NCBI RefSeq assembly: GCF_013334205.1
Contig: NZ_CP054424.1
Coordinates: forward strand, 1,198,001-1,262,000
DNA: 64,000 bases
Origin: Rhodoferax sp. BAB1
GTDB lineage: Bacteria > Pseudomonadota > Gammaproteobacteria > Burkholderiales > Burkholderiaceae_C
Reading direction: 5' to 3'
A program made the translations under genes and the position numbers. Shown here one piece after another: positions 43,759 to 53,125 of this stretch (its first letter is position 1; every line of letters starts with the position of its first letter). Below the pieces are notes generated by a model that was not told where the DNA came from, ran no database searches, and saw only the letters and a list, made by a program, of their open reading frames with translations.

Positions 43759-45101
43759 CAAGAGAACGAATGACAACAGAACAGAAAAAACGCGTGGTGG
43801 TGATCGGTGGCGGCCCGGCCGGCCTGATGGCGGCCGAGGTCCTGGTCGAGGCGGGTCTGGCCGTGGACCTCTTCGATGCCATGCCCTCGGTCGGGCGCAA
43901 GTTCCTGCTGGCCGGCAAGGGCGGTTTGAACCTCACGCACTCCGAGCCGGTCGACCGTTTTGCCGAGCGTTATGGCACACGCCGCACGCAGATCGAGGGC
44001 CTGCTGGGCAGTTTCGGTGCCTTGCAGCTGCGCGAGTGGGCGCAGGGGCTGGGTATCGAAACTTTCGTCGGCAGCTCGGGCCGCGTGTTCCCCAAGGACA
44101 TGAAGGCCGCGCCCCTGCTGCGCGCCTGGCTGCAGCGCCTGCGCCATCCGTCCCAAGGCGGGCCGGGGGTGGTTTTCCACATGCGGCACCGCTGGATCGG
44201 CTGGGCCGACGATGGCCGTACCTTGCGCTTCGAATCGCCCGAGGGAGACGTGGCCGTGCAGGCCGATGCCGTGGTGCTGGCCCTGGGCGGTGGCAGCTGG
44301 GCCCGGCTGGGCTCGAACGGCGCCTGGGTGCCCCTGCTGGCCGCGCGTGGTGTGGCGGTGGCGCCGCTTTTGCCGGCGAATTGCGGTTTCGACGTGAGCG
44401 TGCAGCGTGAGCTGCCGCCCCAGGGGCAGGTGCTGCCCGTGCAGGCGGTGCCCGTCCCCGCAGGCTGGAGCGAATTTTTTGCCAGCCGGTATGCGGGCCA
44501 GCCCTTCAAGACGGTGTCCATTTCCTTCAGGAACACGCAGGGTCAGACCTTCCAGCGCAAGGGCGAGTTCGTCGCCACGGCCACCGGCGTGGAAGGCAGC
44601 CTGATCTACGCCGCCTCCAGCCTGCTGCGCGAGGAGATCATCCGCAGCGGCCACGCCACGCTGACGCTGGACCTGCTGCCCGACATGACGGCCGAACGCG
44701 TGCTGGCCGAGGTGATGCACCCGCGCGGTTCGCGGTCGCTCTCCAGCCACCTCAAGAGCCGGCTGGGCATCGAGGGCATCAAGGCGGCCGTCTTGCACGA
44801 GCTGCTGGGCAAGGAGGACATGCACGACAGCCACAAGCTCGCGGCTGCCCTCAAGGCCTTGCCGCTGCAGCTGGTGGCCGCTCGCCCCATCGACGAGGCC
44901 ATCAGCAGTGCCGGTGGCGTGCTGTTCGAGGTGCTGGACGAACACCTGATGTGCGAGGCCCTGCCGGGTCTGTTCTGCGCGGGCGAGATGCTGGACTGGG
45001 AGGCGCCCACCGGCGGTTACCTGCTCACGGCCTGTCTGGCCAGCGGCAGGAAGGCGGGCGAGGGCGTGCGGCGTTACCTGGCCTCCCCACGTTCAACTTA
45101 G
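43755..45101 (+). CDS. FAD-dependent HI0933-like/TIGR03862-type flavoprotein
   Basis: 448 residues. VVVIGGGPAGLMAAEVL is the dinucleotide-binding loop, SVGRKFLLAGKGGLNLTHSE the family signature, and EMLDWEAPTGGYLLTACLASG the C-terminal FAD-binding motif. The enzymatic role is not known. The ATG at 43755 overlaps addA; a second ATG at 43770 (MTTEQ) is possible. Confidence 0.88.
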   Translation: MTRERMTTEQKKRVVVIGGGPAGLMAAEVLVEAGLAVDLFDAMPSVGRKFLLAGKGGLNLTHSEPVDRFAERYGTRRTQIEGLLGSFGALQLREWAQGLGIETFVGSSGRVFPKDMKAAPLLRAWLQRLRHPSQGGPGVVFHMRHRWIGWADDGRTLRFESPEGDVAVQADAVVLALGGGSWARLGSNGAWVPLLAARGVAVAPLLPANCGFDVSVQRELPPQGQVLPVQAVPVPAGWSEFFASRYAGQPFKTVSISFRNTQGQTFQRKGEFVATATGVEGSLIYAASSLLREEIIRSGHATLTLDLLPDMTAERVLAEVMHPRGSRSLSSHLKSRLGIEGIKAAVLHELLGKEDMHDSHKLAAALKALPLQLVAARPIDEAISSAGGVLFEVLDEHLMCEALPGLFCAGEMLDWEAPTGGYLLTACLASGRKAGEGVRRYLASPRST

Positions 45102-45108
45102 GACGACC

Positions 45109-45354
45109 ATGCCCGCCAACGAAATCAAGGTGACCTCGGCCGGTGTGGTGGCCGGCAAGGAACTGCTGATCCCCACGGGTGAGCAGGGGCCGACCCTGCC
45201 CCATGTCCAGGACTGGGTGACCAGCCGGCTCAAGGCGAAGTCACCCGTGAAGGATGTCAGTGCGGCCGTGCTGGTGAAAGGCATCAAGCAGTGGGCAGCC
45301 TACGAGGAGAAGGCGGGGGGCAGGAAGATCCGGACCGTCTTCAAGATCACGTAG
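45109..45354 (+). CDS. Small hypothetical protein
   Basis: 81 residues, basic, no signal peptide or membrane segment (MPANEIKVTSAGVVAGKE, ending TVFKIT). It starts 7 bp after the flavoprotein stop and is probably co-transcribed. Family not recognised. The coding appearance (third-position G/C, plausible composition) supports a real gene. Confidence 0.6.
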   Translation: MPANEIKVTSAGVVAGKELLIPTGEQGPTLPHVQDWVTSRLKAKSPVKDVSAAVLVKGIKQWAAYEEKAGGRKIRTVFKIT

Positions 45355-45361
45355 GCCGGGA

Positions 45362-45404
45362 ATTTCTGCGTCACCTGCAGGGAAGACTTCCAGGTGACAG
45401 AAAT
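45362..45404. other. Strong hairpin downstream of the 4.5S RNA gene
   Basis: ATTTCTG-CG-TCACCTG (45362-45377) pairs with CAGGTGA-CAGAAAT (45391-45404), leaving a 13-base loop. It lacks a T tract on either strand. A second, shorter hairpin (GGGAAACCC 45430-45438 and GGGGTTCCC 45449-45457) is closer to the RNA gene. They may be processing or Rho-linked stop signals for the flanking transcripts. Confidence 0.45.
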
Positions 45405-45467
45405 CGGACGACCCATCGGTCCAATGTGCGGGAAACCCTCATCAACATGGGGTTCCCTCTGAATGAG

Positions 45468-45566
45468 GTGACGGACCTCGACCCCGGCACTGGCTCCACA
45501 GTTAGGGCTGCTTGGTTCCCCACCTGACCCGGTTGGCCGCTTCACCATGCGGGAAGGCCCGTCGCT
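45468..45566 (-). ncRNA. ffs: 4.5S signal recognition particle RNA
   Basis: On the minus strand the loop region GGGTCAGGTGGGGAACCAAG then CAGCCCTAAC matches the SRP RNA apical domain (E. coli has GGTCAGGTCCGGAAGGAAGC then AGCC). TTCCCGCA before it and GTGCCGGGG after it correspond to the flanking helix, and GACGGGCCT at the 5' end pairs with AGGTCCGTC at the 3' end. The ends are therefore set at about 45566 and 45468, roughly 99 nt. The RNA binds Ffh and targets membrane proteins. It diverges from dnaX. Exact ends may differ by a few bases. Confidence 0.85.
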
Positions 45567-45647
45567 TTGTATTGTAAGGGCTGGGGGCCGAACTTAAAGG
45601 CCGCCAGTCCAGAAAAATCGGCACGGCCCACACGTAGAATCCAGCGC

Positions 45648-47492
45648 ATGTCCTATCTCGTGCTCGCGCGCAAATACCGGCCGAAAAGCTTCACCGAAAT
45701 GGTGGGGCAGGAGCACGTGGTGCGGGCGCTGGGCAATGCGTTGCAGACGGGACGCCTGCACCATGCCTACCTGTTCACCGGCACGCGTGGCGTGGGCAAG
45801 ACCACGGTCTCGCGCATCCTGGCCAAGTCGCTCAACTGCGTGGGCCCGGACGGCTCAGGCGGCATCACCGACCAGCCCTGCGGCGTCTGCCAGGCCTGTA
45901 CCGACATCGATTCAGGTCGTTTCGTGGACTACACCGAGCTCGACGCCGCCTCCAACCGCGGTGTGGACGAGGTCCAGGCCCTGCTGGAGCAGGCGGTCTA
46001 CAAGCCGGTGCAGGGCCGCTTCAAGGTCTTCATGATCGACGAAGTCCACATGCTCTCGAACACGGCTTTCAACGCCATGCTCAAGACGCTGGAAGAGCCG
46101 CCCGAGTACCTCAAGTTCGTGCTGGCCACGACCGACCCGCAGAAAGTGCCGGTCACGGTGCTGTCGCGCTGCCTGCAGTTCAACCTGCGGCCCATGGCAC
46201 CCGAGACCGTGCTGGAGCATCTGGTCAAGGTGCTGGCCGCCGAGAACGTGCATGCCGAGCCGGCGGCGCTTCGCCTGATCGCGCGCGCGGCGCGTGGCTC
46301 CATGCGCGATGCGCTCTCCCTGACCGACCAGGCCATTGCCTTCGGCTCGGGCCAGCTGCAGGTCGACACGGTGCGCCAGATGCTGGGCAGCGTGGACCGC
46401 TCGCACGTCTTCAAGCTCATCGATGCCCTGGCGCAGGGCGATGGCAAGTCCGTGGTGGAAACCTCGGAGACGCTGCGCGTCAACGGCCTGAGTGCCGCCT
46501 CCACGCTGGAGGAGATGAGTGTGGTGCTGCAGCGCATGGCCGTGCTGCAGGCTGTGCCCGACAGTGCCGATGAATCCGATCCCGAGGCGGCCGAGACCGC
46601 GCGCCTGGCCGCCTTGCTGCCGGCCGACGAGACACAGCTGCTCTACAGCCTGTGCCTGCACGGACGCGGCGAACTGGGCCTGGCGCCCGACGAATATGCC
46701 GCGTTGACCATGGTGCTGCTGCGCCTGCTGGCCTTCAAGCCCGGCGCGCTGCCGCCTGGCGGAACGGCTGAAAAAAAAACACTGAAAACGCCTGAGGCCG
46801 CCGCGCGGCCCCAGCCCGTGATGGCGGCAGCGCAGGCCGCCGCGCCCAGGCCGCTGTCTGCTGCGCCGACACCGCCGGTGGCAGCACGTCCCATCGCAGC
46901 ACCCGCCGCCCGCCCAGCCGGCGCCACGCCGCCGGGCCAGGTGCTGTCCGTGGCGGATGACGAACATCCCGCGCAGCCTGCCAAGCCTGTGACCGCCATG
47001 CAGTCCGCCCAGGTGGTGGCCGTGCCCGTGCGGGTGGCCCCCGAATCGCGCGCCGACCTGCCCGCGCCCGGTGCGCCCCTGGTGCCGACCGAGGAGGGGG
47101 GCTACTGGCACCAGGTGGTGCGCGGCCTCGTGGCCAGCGAGGCCGTGACGGCCCTGGTGCGCGAACTGGCCTTGCAATCACAGCTGGTGGCGCGCGATGC
47201 CGACCAGTGGCTGCTGCGTGTGGAACGCGAGTCACTCAACTCGGCTTCCAGCCGTGAACGCCTGCAGGCGGCCCTGCAGGCCGCCGGGCATGCCGTGACC
47301 CTGGCCGTGGAGATCGGCCGCGTGGGCGACAGCCCGGCCCGGCGCAATGCCGCCATCGCGGAAGAGAAGCAGCTGGCAGCGGAAAAGCTCATCCAGGAAG
47401 ACCCCTTTGTGCAGGCCATGATGCGCGACTTCGGCGCGAAAATCGTGCCCGGCAGCATCAAGCCCATCGAACCGAATAGTCAACCGAAATAA
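45648..47492 (+). CDS. dnaX: DNA polymerase III subunits tau and gamma
   Basis: 614 residues from the ATG at 45648 ([15 protein letters not shown]). Walker [10 protein letters not shown], zinc module [21 protein letters not shown], Walker [11 protein letters not shown], and sensor 1 [17 protein letters not shown] mark the clamp-loader ATPase. Residues ~375-490 are a Pro/Ala linker, and the C-terminal ~130 residues are the tau part that holds the polymerase. At 46771-46779 a run of nine A occurs at codon ~375; both shifted frames stop within a few codons, so slippage would give a short gamma form of ~380 residues. Confidence 0.97.
   Translation: MSYLVLARKYRPKSFTEMVGQEHVVRALGNALQTGRLHHAYLFTGTRGVGKTTVSRILAKSLNCVGPDGSGGITDQPCGVCQACTDIDSGRFVDYTELDAASNRGVDEVQALLEQAVYKPVQGRFKVFMIDEVHMLSNTAFNAMLKTLEEPPEYLKFVLATTDPQKVPVTVLSRCLQFNLRPMAPETVLEHLVKVLAAENVHAEPAALRLIARAARGSMRDALSLTDQAIAFGSGQLQVDTVRQMLGSVDRSHVFKLIDALAQGDGKSVVETSETLRVNGLSAASTLEEMSVVLQRMAVLQAVPDSADESDPEAAETARLAALLPADETQLLYSLCLHGRGELGLAPDEYAALTMVLLRLLAFKPGALPPGGTAEKKTLKTPEAAARPQPVMAAAQAAAPRPLSAAPTPPVAARPIAAPAARPAGATPPGQVLSVADDEHPAQPAKPVTAMQSAQVVAVPVRVAPESRADLPAPGAPLVPTEEGGYWHQVVRGLVASEAVTALVRELALQSQLVARDADQWLLRVERESLNSASSRERLQAALQAAGHAVTLAVEIGRVGDSPARRNAAIAEEKQLAAEKLIQEDPFVQAMMRDFGAKIVPGSIKPIEPNSQPK
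46771..46779 (+). promoter_or_regulatory. Nine-A slippage tract in dnaX
   Basis: The zero-frame codons here are GAA AAA AAA ACA. In the -1 frame a TGA is reached at 46793-46795 after NTENA; in the +1 frame a TGA is reached at 46783-46785. The tract lies exactly at the junction of the ATPase part and the linker, as do the gamma sites of E. coli (ribosomal frameshift) and Thermus (polymerase slippage on nine A). Confidence 0.7.
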
Positions 47493-47500
47493 GGAACACC

Positions 47501-47833
47501 ATGTTCAACAAAGGACAACTCGCCGGCCTCATGAAACAGGCCCAGGCCATGCAGGACAACCTCAAGAAGGCGCAGGACGAACTGGCCTTCATCGAAGTCA
47601 CGGGTGAGTCGGGCGCCGGCCTGGTCAAGGTGGTCATGACCTGCAAGCACGACGTCAAGCGCATCACCATCGATCCCAGCCTGCTGGCCGAGGACAAGGA
47701 CATGCTGGAAGACCTGGTGGCCGCGGCCTTCAACGCAGCGGTGCGCAAGGCCGAGGAAACCAGCCAGGAGAAGATGGGCAAACTCACGGCAGGGATGCCC
47801 GGATTGCCGGGCGGCATGAAATTCCCCTTCTGA
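47501..47833 (+). CDS. ybaB: YbaB/EbfC-family nucleoid-associated protein
   Basis: 110 residues ([20 protein letters not shown]). The coiled N-terminus and central [18 protein letters not shown] are typical. It binds DNA as a dimer. The dnaX-ybaB-recR order is conserved in most bacteria, and the gene lies 8 bp after dnaX. Confidence 0.95.
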   Translation: MFNKGQLAGLMKQAQAMQDNLKKAQDELAFIEVTGESGAGLVKVVMTCKHDVKRITIDPSLLAEDKDMLEDLVAAAFNAAVRKAEETSQEKMGKLTAGMPGLPGGMKFPF

Positions 47834-47836
47834 TTC

Positions 47837-48427
47837 GTGTCCGACGCCCACTCCCTCGACGCGCTGATCCAGGCCCTGCGCCGGTTGCCGGGCGTGGGCG
47901 TGAAGTCGGCCTCGCGCATGGCCTTTCACCTGCTGCAGCATGACCGCGAGGGCGCGCAGCTCCTCTCGCGGGCCTTGCAGGAGGCGGCCAGCAGCGTGCG
48001 CCACTGCACGCGTTGCCATACCTTCAGCGAGGCCGAGGTCTGCCCGACCTGCCTGGACCCGGCACGCGACGCCAGCAAGCTCTGTGTGGTGGAGACACCG
48101 GCCGACCAGATGGCGCTGGAGCGCACCGGGGCCTACAAGGGCCTGTACTACGTGCTCATGGGCAAGCTCAGTCCGCTCGACGGCATCGGTCCGCGCGACA
48201 TCGGGCTGAAGCAGCTGTTCGAGCGTGCCAGCGACGGCTCGGTGCGCGAGGTCATCCTGGCCACCAACTTCACGGCCGAGGGCGAGACCACGGCGCACGT
48301 GATCGCCGAGGCGCTCAAGGTGCGCGGTGTGGCCTTCACGCGGCTGGCACGCGGTGTACCCATCGGCAGCGAACTGGAGTACGTGGACCTGGGCACCATC
48401 GCCCATGCCCTGGTGGACCGGCGATAA
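47837..48427 (+). CDS. recR: Recombination mediator RecR
   Basis: 196 residues from a GTG at 47837. The helix-hairpin-helix [16 protein letters not shown], the zinc finger [16 protein letters not shown], and the TOPRIM segment [17 protein letters not shown] are present. With RecO/RecF it loads RecA at gaps. It begins 3 bp after the ybaB stop. Confidence 0.97.
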   Translation: MSDAHSLDALIQALRRLPGVGVKSASRMAFHLLQHDREGAQLLSRALQEAASSVRHCTRCHTFSEAEVCPTCLDPARDASKLCVVETPADQMALERTGAYKGLYYVLMGKLSPLDGIGPRDIGLKQLFERASDGSVREVILATNFTAEGETTAHVIAEALKVRGVAFTRLARGVPIGSELEYVDLGTIAHALVDRR

Positions 48428-48480
48428 TCCGCCGCAGATTTCGAAAGCCCTGCGACCCATCCCCTTCCGACAAAAACATC

Positions 48481-48894
48481 ATGACTTTTGCCCGCTTCAC
48501 CCTGGCCTACTGGTGTGTCCTGATCGCCGCGCTGCTGCCCATCGTCTGTGCCTGGATCGCCAAGTCCGGCATGGTGGGCAAGCCCCGGCGCGAAGGCGGT
48601 TACGACAACGACAACCCGCGGGCCTGGCTGGCGAAGCAGACCGACTGGCGGGCCCGTGCGCATGCAGCGCAGCAGAACAGCTTCGAGGCGCTGCCCCTTT
48701 TCATCGGGGCGGTCATCATCGCCCACCAGCTGGGCGCCCACCAGGCGCGGCTGGACGTGCTGGCCTTTCTCTTCGTCTTCCTGCGCCTGTTCTACATCAT
48801 GGCCTACGTCGCGGGCATGGGCACGGTGCGTTCCGTGGTCTGGGCCGTGGGTCTGGCCGTCAACGTGGCCATCCTTTTCCTGGGTTATCGCTGA
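48481..48894 (+). CDS. MAPEG-family membrane protein
   Basis: 137 residues, four hydrophobic segments. WRARAHAAQQNSFEALPLFIGAVI is the MAPEG signature (conserved Asn-x-x-Glu). Homologues are membrane-bound glutathione-dependent enzymes of eicosanoid or detoxification metabolism; the bacterial role is usually unknown. It follows recR by 53 bp and is closed by a terminator. Confidence 0.88.
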   Translation: MTFARFTLAYWCVLIAALLPIVCAWIAKSGMVGKPRREGGYDNDNPRAWLAKQTDWRARAHAAQQNSFEALPLFIGAVIIAHQLGAHQARLDVLAFLFVFLRLFYIMAYVAGMGTVRSVVWAVGLAVNVAILFLGYR

Positions 48895-48937
48895 GTTGCA
48901 GGGCGGCGGCGCTGCCCGGTTTTTCTTTTTAGGTGTA

Positions 48938-48973
48938 AACCCGCTCGGGATGTTTCCCGATGCGGGTTTTTTT
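48938..48973 (+). terminator. Rho-independent terminator after the MAPEG gene
   Basis: AACCCGC plus TCGGGA (48938-48950) pair with TCCCGA plus GCGGGTT (48955-48968), followed by a run of T to 48973. Confidence 0.9.
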
Positions 48974-49030
48974 GCGTCTTGATAGGCTGGGAACACCAAG
49001 AAACCTGTTCGAGTTCCGGGAGTCATCAAA

Positions 49031-50077
49031 ATGAGCACACATCACATCAACCGCCGTCAGTTCACGGCCGCCGCCGCCCTGGCGGCCTCCTCGCTGGCCG
49101 CACCGGCCCTGCGGGCCCAGGGCCCCCTGGAAAAAAACAAGGTGGCCATCGCCGTTGGTGGCAAGGCCTCCTTTTATTACCTGCCGCTGACCATCGCCGA
49201 GCAGCTGGGCTACTTCAAGGCCGAGGGCCTGGAGGTCGAGATCAGCGACTTCTCGGGGGGCGCACGCGCGCTGCAGGCCGTGGTGGGCGGCTCGGCCGAC
49301 GTGGTCAGCGGTGCCTACGAGCACACCATCAACCTGCAGAACAAGGGCCAGATGTTCCAGGCCTTCGTGCTGCAGGGGCGCGCGCCCCAGATCGCGTTGG
49401 GCGTGTCGACCAAGACCCTGCCCAACTACAAGTCGGTGGCCGATCTGCGTGGCAAGAAGATCGGCGTGACGGCGCCGGGATCGTCCACCAACATGATGGC
49501 CAACCTGGTGCTTTCGCGTGCCGGCCTCAAGGCGAGCGACGTGAGTTTCATCGGCGTGGGAACTTCGGCCGGGGCACTGGCGGCACTGCGCTCGGGACAG
49601 ATCGATGCCATGAGCAACATCGACCCGGTCATGACCATGCTGGAGCAGAAGGGGGATGTGCGCATCGTCGTGGACACGCGCACGCTCAAGGGCACACGGG
49701 CGGTCTTTGGCGGCCCCATGCCGGCGGGCTGCCTGTATGCGCCGATGGCTTTCCTGCAGAAGCACCCGAACACCGCCCAGGCCCTGACCAATGCCATGGT
49801 GCATGCGCTCAAGTGGCTGCAGACGGCCGGCCCCAGCGACATCATCAAGACCGTGCCCGAGGCCTATCTGCTGGGTGACCGCGGGCTCTACCTGGCCTCC
49901 TTCGAGAAGGTGCGCGAGGCCATCGCCCTCGACGGTGTTTTCCCCGAAGAAGGCGGCAGGACGGCGCTGCGTGCGCTGGCCAGCTTCGACGCCACGCTCA
50001 AGGCCGACAAGATCGACCTGTCCAGGACCTGGACCAACCAGTTCGCCGCCCAGGCCAAGGCCAGGTTCAAGGCCTGA
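49031..50077 (+). CDS. NitT/TauT-type ABC solute-binding protein
   Basis: 348 residues with a twin-arginine-like signal (NRRQFTAAAALAASSLAAPALRAQ). The mature start VAIAVGGKASFYYLPLTIAEQLGYF is typical of the SsuA/TauA/NMT1 group, which binds sulfonates, nitrate or thiamine precursors. The ATPase and permease genes lie 1.4 kb downstream, separated by two lipoprotein genes on the same strand, so the five may form one operon. The ligand is not predictable from the sequence. Confidence 0.88.
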   Translation: MSTHHINRRQFTAAAALAASSLAAPALRAQGPLEKNKVAIAVGGKASFYYLPLTIAEQLGYFKAEGLEVEISDFSGGARALQAVVGGSADVVSGAYEHTINLQNKGQMFQAFVLQGRAPQIALGVSTKTLPNYKSVADLRGKKIGVTAPGSSTNMMANLVLSRAGLKASDVSFIGVGTSAGALAALRSGQIDAMSNIDPVMTMLEQKGDVRIVVDTRTLKGTRAVFGGPMPAGCLYAPMAFLQKHPNTAQALTNAMVHALKWLQTAGPSDIIKTVPEAYLLGDRGLYLASFEKVREAIALDGVFPEEGGRTALRALASFDATLKADKIDLSRTWTNQFAAQAKARFKA

Positions 50078-50226
50078 ACTGGTCGCAGCCCACGGCCGGG
50101 CGCAGGCGTGTTTCCCGGCCGGTGTTTTCTGGTATATCGTTCACGGGTTTTTCGGTGGGGCGCAGGCGTGTGATTGACGGTCGCCGTTGCCCTGTCTGTG
50201 CATCTACCGTCAGCAGGGGGATTTCC

Positions 50227-50787
50227 ATGGTCGAACGTGTTCGGCGCCTGTTTTTGCTTGCATCAGCTGCATGTCTCGTCGCTTGCGGGTCCGGCTCCAT
50301 CGGACCGGAGCGCGATATCAACGACCCGGGCAATTCACTGGTCTTCGCCTACGTCGACATGTCCGAGGCGCCCACCAAGATCGATGGCGCCAGCCTCAAG
50401 CCCCAGGGGGAACCGGGGTACTGGCACATGAACGTGGCCAAGGACGGCCAGTTGCTGAGCCAGCCCTACCTGCCGCCGGGTTCGTACCAGATGGCCTCCC
50501 TCGAAGGCTCGGGCTTTTTTGCGGGCAACAACGTCTACAGCTTCCCGACCTACGGCCGCAACCAGACCGCCGTGCGGATCCAGAAACCCGGCATCTACTT
50601 CATGGGGGCCTACCGGTATGCCAAGGTCAAGACCGGCATGTTCGAGGCGGGCAAGTTCGCCATCGAGCGGGTCAATTCGCCTTCTGAGGTCGAGTTGCTG
50701 CAGCGCCTGCAGAAAGAGGACTGGGTCAAGGGCACGCAGTGGGAGGCCCGCCTGCGCAACCGCATCGCGGAGCTGGGCAGGAAATGA
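50227..50787 (+). CDS. Hypothetical lipoprotein
   Basis: 186 residues from the ATG at 50227, preceded by a G-rich ribosome site. The signal peptide ends SAACLVACGSG, giving a lipidated cysteine at about residue 20. The mature part is probably an all-beta domain (VFAYVDMSEAPTKIDGASL, PGSYQMASLEGSGFF). Family not recognised. The stop overlaps the start of the next lipoprotein gene by 4 bp. The preceding 149 bp hold a 14-bp direct repeat (GGCGCAGGCGTGT near 50099 and 50159). Confidence 0.75.
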   Translation: MVERVRRLFLLASAACLVACGSGSIGPERDINDPGNSLVFAYVDMSEAPTKIDGASLKPQGEPGYWHMNVAKDGQLLSQPYLPPGSYQMASLEGSGFFAGNNVYSFPTYGRNQTAVRIQKPGIYFMGAYRYAKVKTGMFEAGKFAIERVNSPSEVELLQRLQKEDWVKGTQWEARLRNRIAELGRK

Positions 50788-51419
50788 GCATGAACCGCAT
50801 GTCATCTGTGTACCGCCTGGCCTGGGCCGGCGTCGCCGCCCTGCTGCTGACGGCTTGCGTGCCGACCAGCCGCATCCAGCCGGTCGAGAAGCTGGCCGAT
50901 CTGCCTTCCGGTGACGTCGTGCTGGTCGGCCGCATCGAACTCGATCCCCCCCTCAAAGCCGGGGAGCAGAAGCTGAGCAAACGTTATGCGGAGTACGAGC
51001 GCCTGGCCCTGGTGATCGTGGACGAGGAGCCGCGCGAGATGGACCGCCTGGGCCTGGGTGACATGAAACAGCGCATCAACGCGCCCCTGGGCCAGAATTT
51101 CTTTGTCCATCATCCGGCCCGGCCTTTCTACATCCTGAAGTCCTGGGTCGTGATGCAGGCCGAGATCAAGGTCCAGTCCCCCAATGCGCGCATGGAAGAC
51201 CCTCTTGCGCCCCTGCAAGGCCTTTTTCGGGTCGACGTGCGGCCAGGCGACAAGGCGGTGTACATCGGCACCATCCGCTACCACCGCGATGAATTCTTTG
51301 GCACCACCAAAGTGGTGGTCCGCGACGATCACGCTGCCGCCAACGCCGAATTCCAGCGTCGCTTCGGCACGGGTCTGAGCCTGCGCAAGTCCCTGGCCGT
51401 TCCTGTGGCCCGACGCTGA
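50784..51419 (+). CDS. Hypothetical lipoprotein
   Basis: 211 residues from the ATG at 50784; lipobox LLLTACVP with cysteine at about residue 25. The rest resembles the previous lipoprotein in layout (an early GDVVLVGRIELDPPL strand pair and KAVYIGTIRYHRDEFFG later), so the two may be distant paralogues. Four-base overlap with the upstream gene; 13 bp to the ATPase gene. No known domain. Confidence 0.75.
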   Translation: MSMNRMSSVYRLAWAGVAALLLTACVPTSRIQPVEKLADLPSGDVVLVGRIELDPPLKAGEQKLSKRYAEYERLALVIVDEEPREMDRLGLGDMKQRINAPLGQNFFVHHPARPFYILKSWVVMQAEIKVQSPNARMEDPLAPLQGLFRVDVRPGDKAVYIGTIRYHRDEFFGTTKVVVRDDHAAANAEFQRRFGTGLSLRKSLAVPVARR

Positions 51420-51432
51420 GACGCCGGATCGC

Positions 51433-52254
51433 ATGTCCCCAGGTTCTCCCCACGCGCTGGAGTTGCTGGACATCAGCTGCACCTTTGCGGGTGCAGCAGG
51501 CGGGCCGTCCTATACCGCCGTGGCCGACACCACCTTGCGCGTGGCCGCCGGTGAGTTTGTCTCCGTGGTCGGGCCCACCGGCTGCGGCAAGTCCACCCTG
51601 CTCAACGTCGGTGCCGGTCTGCTGGCGCCCAGTGCCGGCGAAGTGCGTGTGTTCGGTCAGCCCTTGCAAGGCCTGAACCGGCGCGCCGGCTACATGTTCC
51701 AGACCGAGGCCCTGCTGCCCTGGCGCAGCGCGCTCGACAACGTGATGCTGGGCCTGCAGTACCGTGGAGTGCCGGACGCCGAGGCCCGCGCGCAGGCGCT
51801 GGACTGGCTTGCCCGGGTGGGACTGGGCGGTTTCGGCGACCGATACCCGCACCAGCTCTCGGGCGGCATGCGCAAGCGCACCGCGCTGGCCCAGACCCTG
51901 GCGCTGGACCCCGACATCATCCTGATGGACGAGCCCTTCAGCGCCCTGGACATCCAGACGCGCCAGTTGATGGAGGACGAGGTGCTGGAGCTGTGGAGCG
52001 CGAAGAAGAAGGCGGTGCTGTTCATCACGCACGACCTGGACGAAGCCATCGCCATGAGCGACCGCGTGGTGGTGCTGTCGGCCGGGCCGGCCACGCGGCC
52101 GATCGGCGAGTTCAGCATCGACCTGGTCCGTCCGCGCAATGTGGCCGAGGTGCGGGCGACACCACGTTTCATCGAGCTGCACACGCAGATCTGGAACGTG
52201 TTGCGCGAGGAGGTTCTCAAGGGCTACCAGCAGCAATTGAAGAAAGCGGCCTGA
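51433..52254 (+). CDS. NitT/TauT-type ABC transporter ATPase
   Basis: 273 residues: Walker A GPTGCGKST, Q-loop MFQTEALLPWRSALDNV, signature LSGGMRKRTALAQTLAL, Walker B IILMDEPFSALD, H-loop FITHDLDEAIAMSDRV. It energises the permease encoded next. Function follows the solute-binding protein at 49031. Confidence 0.93.
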   Translation: MSPGSPHALELLDISCTFAGAAGGPSYTAVADTTLRVAAGEFVSVVGPTGCGKSTLLNVGAGLLAPSAGEVRVFGQPLQGLNRRAGYMFQTEALLPWRSALDNVMLGLQYRGVPDAEARAQALDWLARVGLGGFGDRYPHQLSGGMRKRTALAQTLALDPDIILMDEPFSALDIQTRQLMEDEVLELWSAKKKAVLFITHDLDEAIAMSDRVVVLSAGPATRPIGEFSIDLVRPRNVAEVRATPRFIELHTQIWNVLREEVLKGYQQQLKKAA

Positions 52255-52255
52255 G

Positions 52256-53101
52256 ATGACGGTGTGGCAACGCTTCAAGCCCCACGCCGGCAACCTGCGC
52301 CTGTGGCAGTTGGGCGTGCTGCTGCTGTTCCTGGGCCTGTGGCAGCTGGCCTCAAGCGATGCGCAACTGGCCTTTTTCCTGGGGGAGCCCATCAAGGTGG
52401 CCGGGCGCATCTGGTCCTGGTTCCTGCCCTGGGCTGTGCCCCCAAATGTGCTCTTCCCCGATGGCTTGAATGGCAACGCCGACATCTACCGACACCTGGG
52501 CACCACGCTGCTGGAGACCTTTCTGGCCTTCGGCATCGGCACCGTGCTGGGCCTGGCCTGCGGCCTGTGGCTGGCGCTGTCGCCCCTGGCCAGCGCCATC
52601 CTCGATCCCTACATCAAGGCGGCCAATGCCATGCCGCGCGTGATCCTGGCGCCCATCTTCGCCATGTGGTTCGGCCTGGGGATCTGGAGCAAGGTGGCGC
52701 TGGCCGTGACCCTGGTGTTTTTCATCGTCTTCTTCAACGTCTACCAGGGCGTGCGCGAGGTCAGCCCGGTGGTGCTGGCCAATGCGCGCATGCTGGGTGC
52801 CAACCAGCGCCAGTTGCTGCGCACCGTCTACCTGCCCAGTGCCACGGCCTGGGTCTTCTCCAGCCTGCACACCTCGGTGGGCCTGGCTTTCGTGGGGGCG
52901 GTGGTGGGCGAGTACCTGGGTTCGGCGCGGGGGGTGGGTTACCTGATCCTGCAGGCCGAGGGAACCTTTGATGTCAACACGGTGTTCGCCGGCATCGTGG
53001 TGCTGACCGCATTTGCGCTCCTGCTCGACGGCCTGGTGGGGCGCATCGAGCGCCACCTCATGAAGTGGCAGCCGCGCGCAGGCGAGACGCAGAAACTCTG
53101 A
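52256..53101 (+). CDS. NitT/TauT-type ABC transporter permease
   Basis: 281 residues, about six membrane helices. The coupling loop region (NARMLGANQRQLLRTVYLPSA) and FVGAVVGEYLGSARGVGYLI are typical of SsuC/TauC permeases. The gene starts 1 bp after the ATPase stop. It is convergent with mltD. Confidence 0.93.
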   Translation: MTVWQRFKPHAGNLRLWQLGVLLLFLGLWQLASSDAQLAFFLGEPIKVAGRIWSWFLPWAVPPNVLFPDGLNGNADIYRHLGTTLLETFLAFGIGTVLGLACGLWLALSPLASAILDPYIKAANAMPRVILAPIFAMWFGLGIWSKVALAVTLVFFIVFFNVYQGVREVSPVVLANARMLGANQRQLLRTVYLPSATAWVFSSLHTSVGLAFVGAVVGEYLGSARGVGYLILQAEGTFDVNTVFAGIVVLTAFALLLDGLVGRIERHLMKWQPRAGETQKL

Positions 53102-53125
53102 GCGGCCTGGGCTGCGGCTGGTGGC

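Noticed and set aside
45362..45404. Rho-independent terminator for ffs
   Set aside because: The stem is strong but no T tract follows on either strand, so it is listed only as a hairpin.
50098..50172. 14-bp direct repeat before the first lipoprotein gene as a regulator site
   Set aside because: Two copies 60 bp apart without symmetry or known match; too little to support a call beyond a note.
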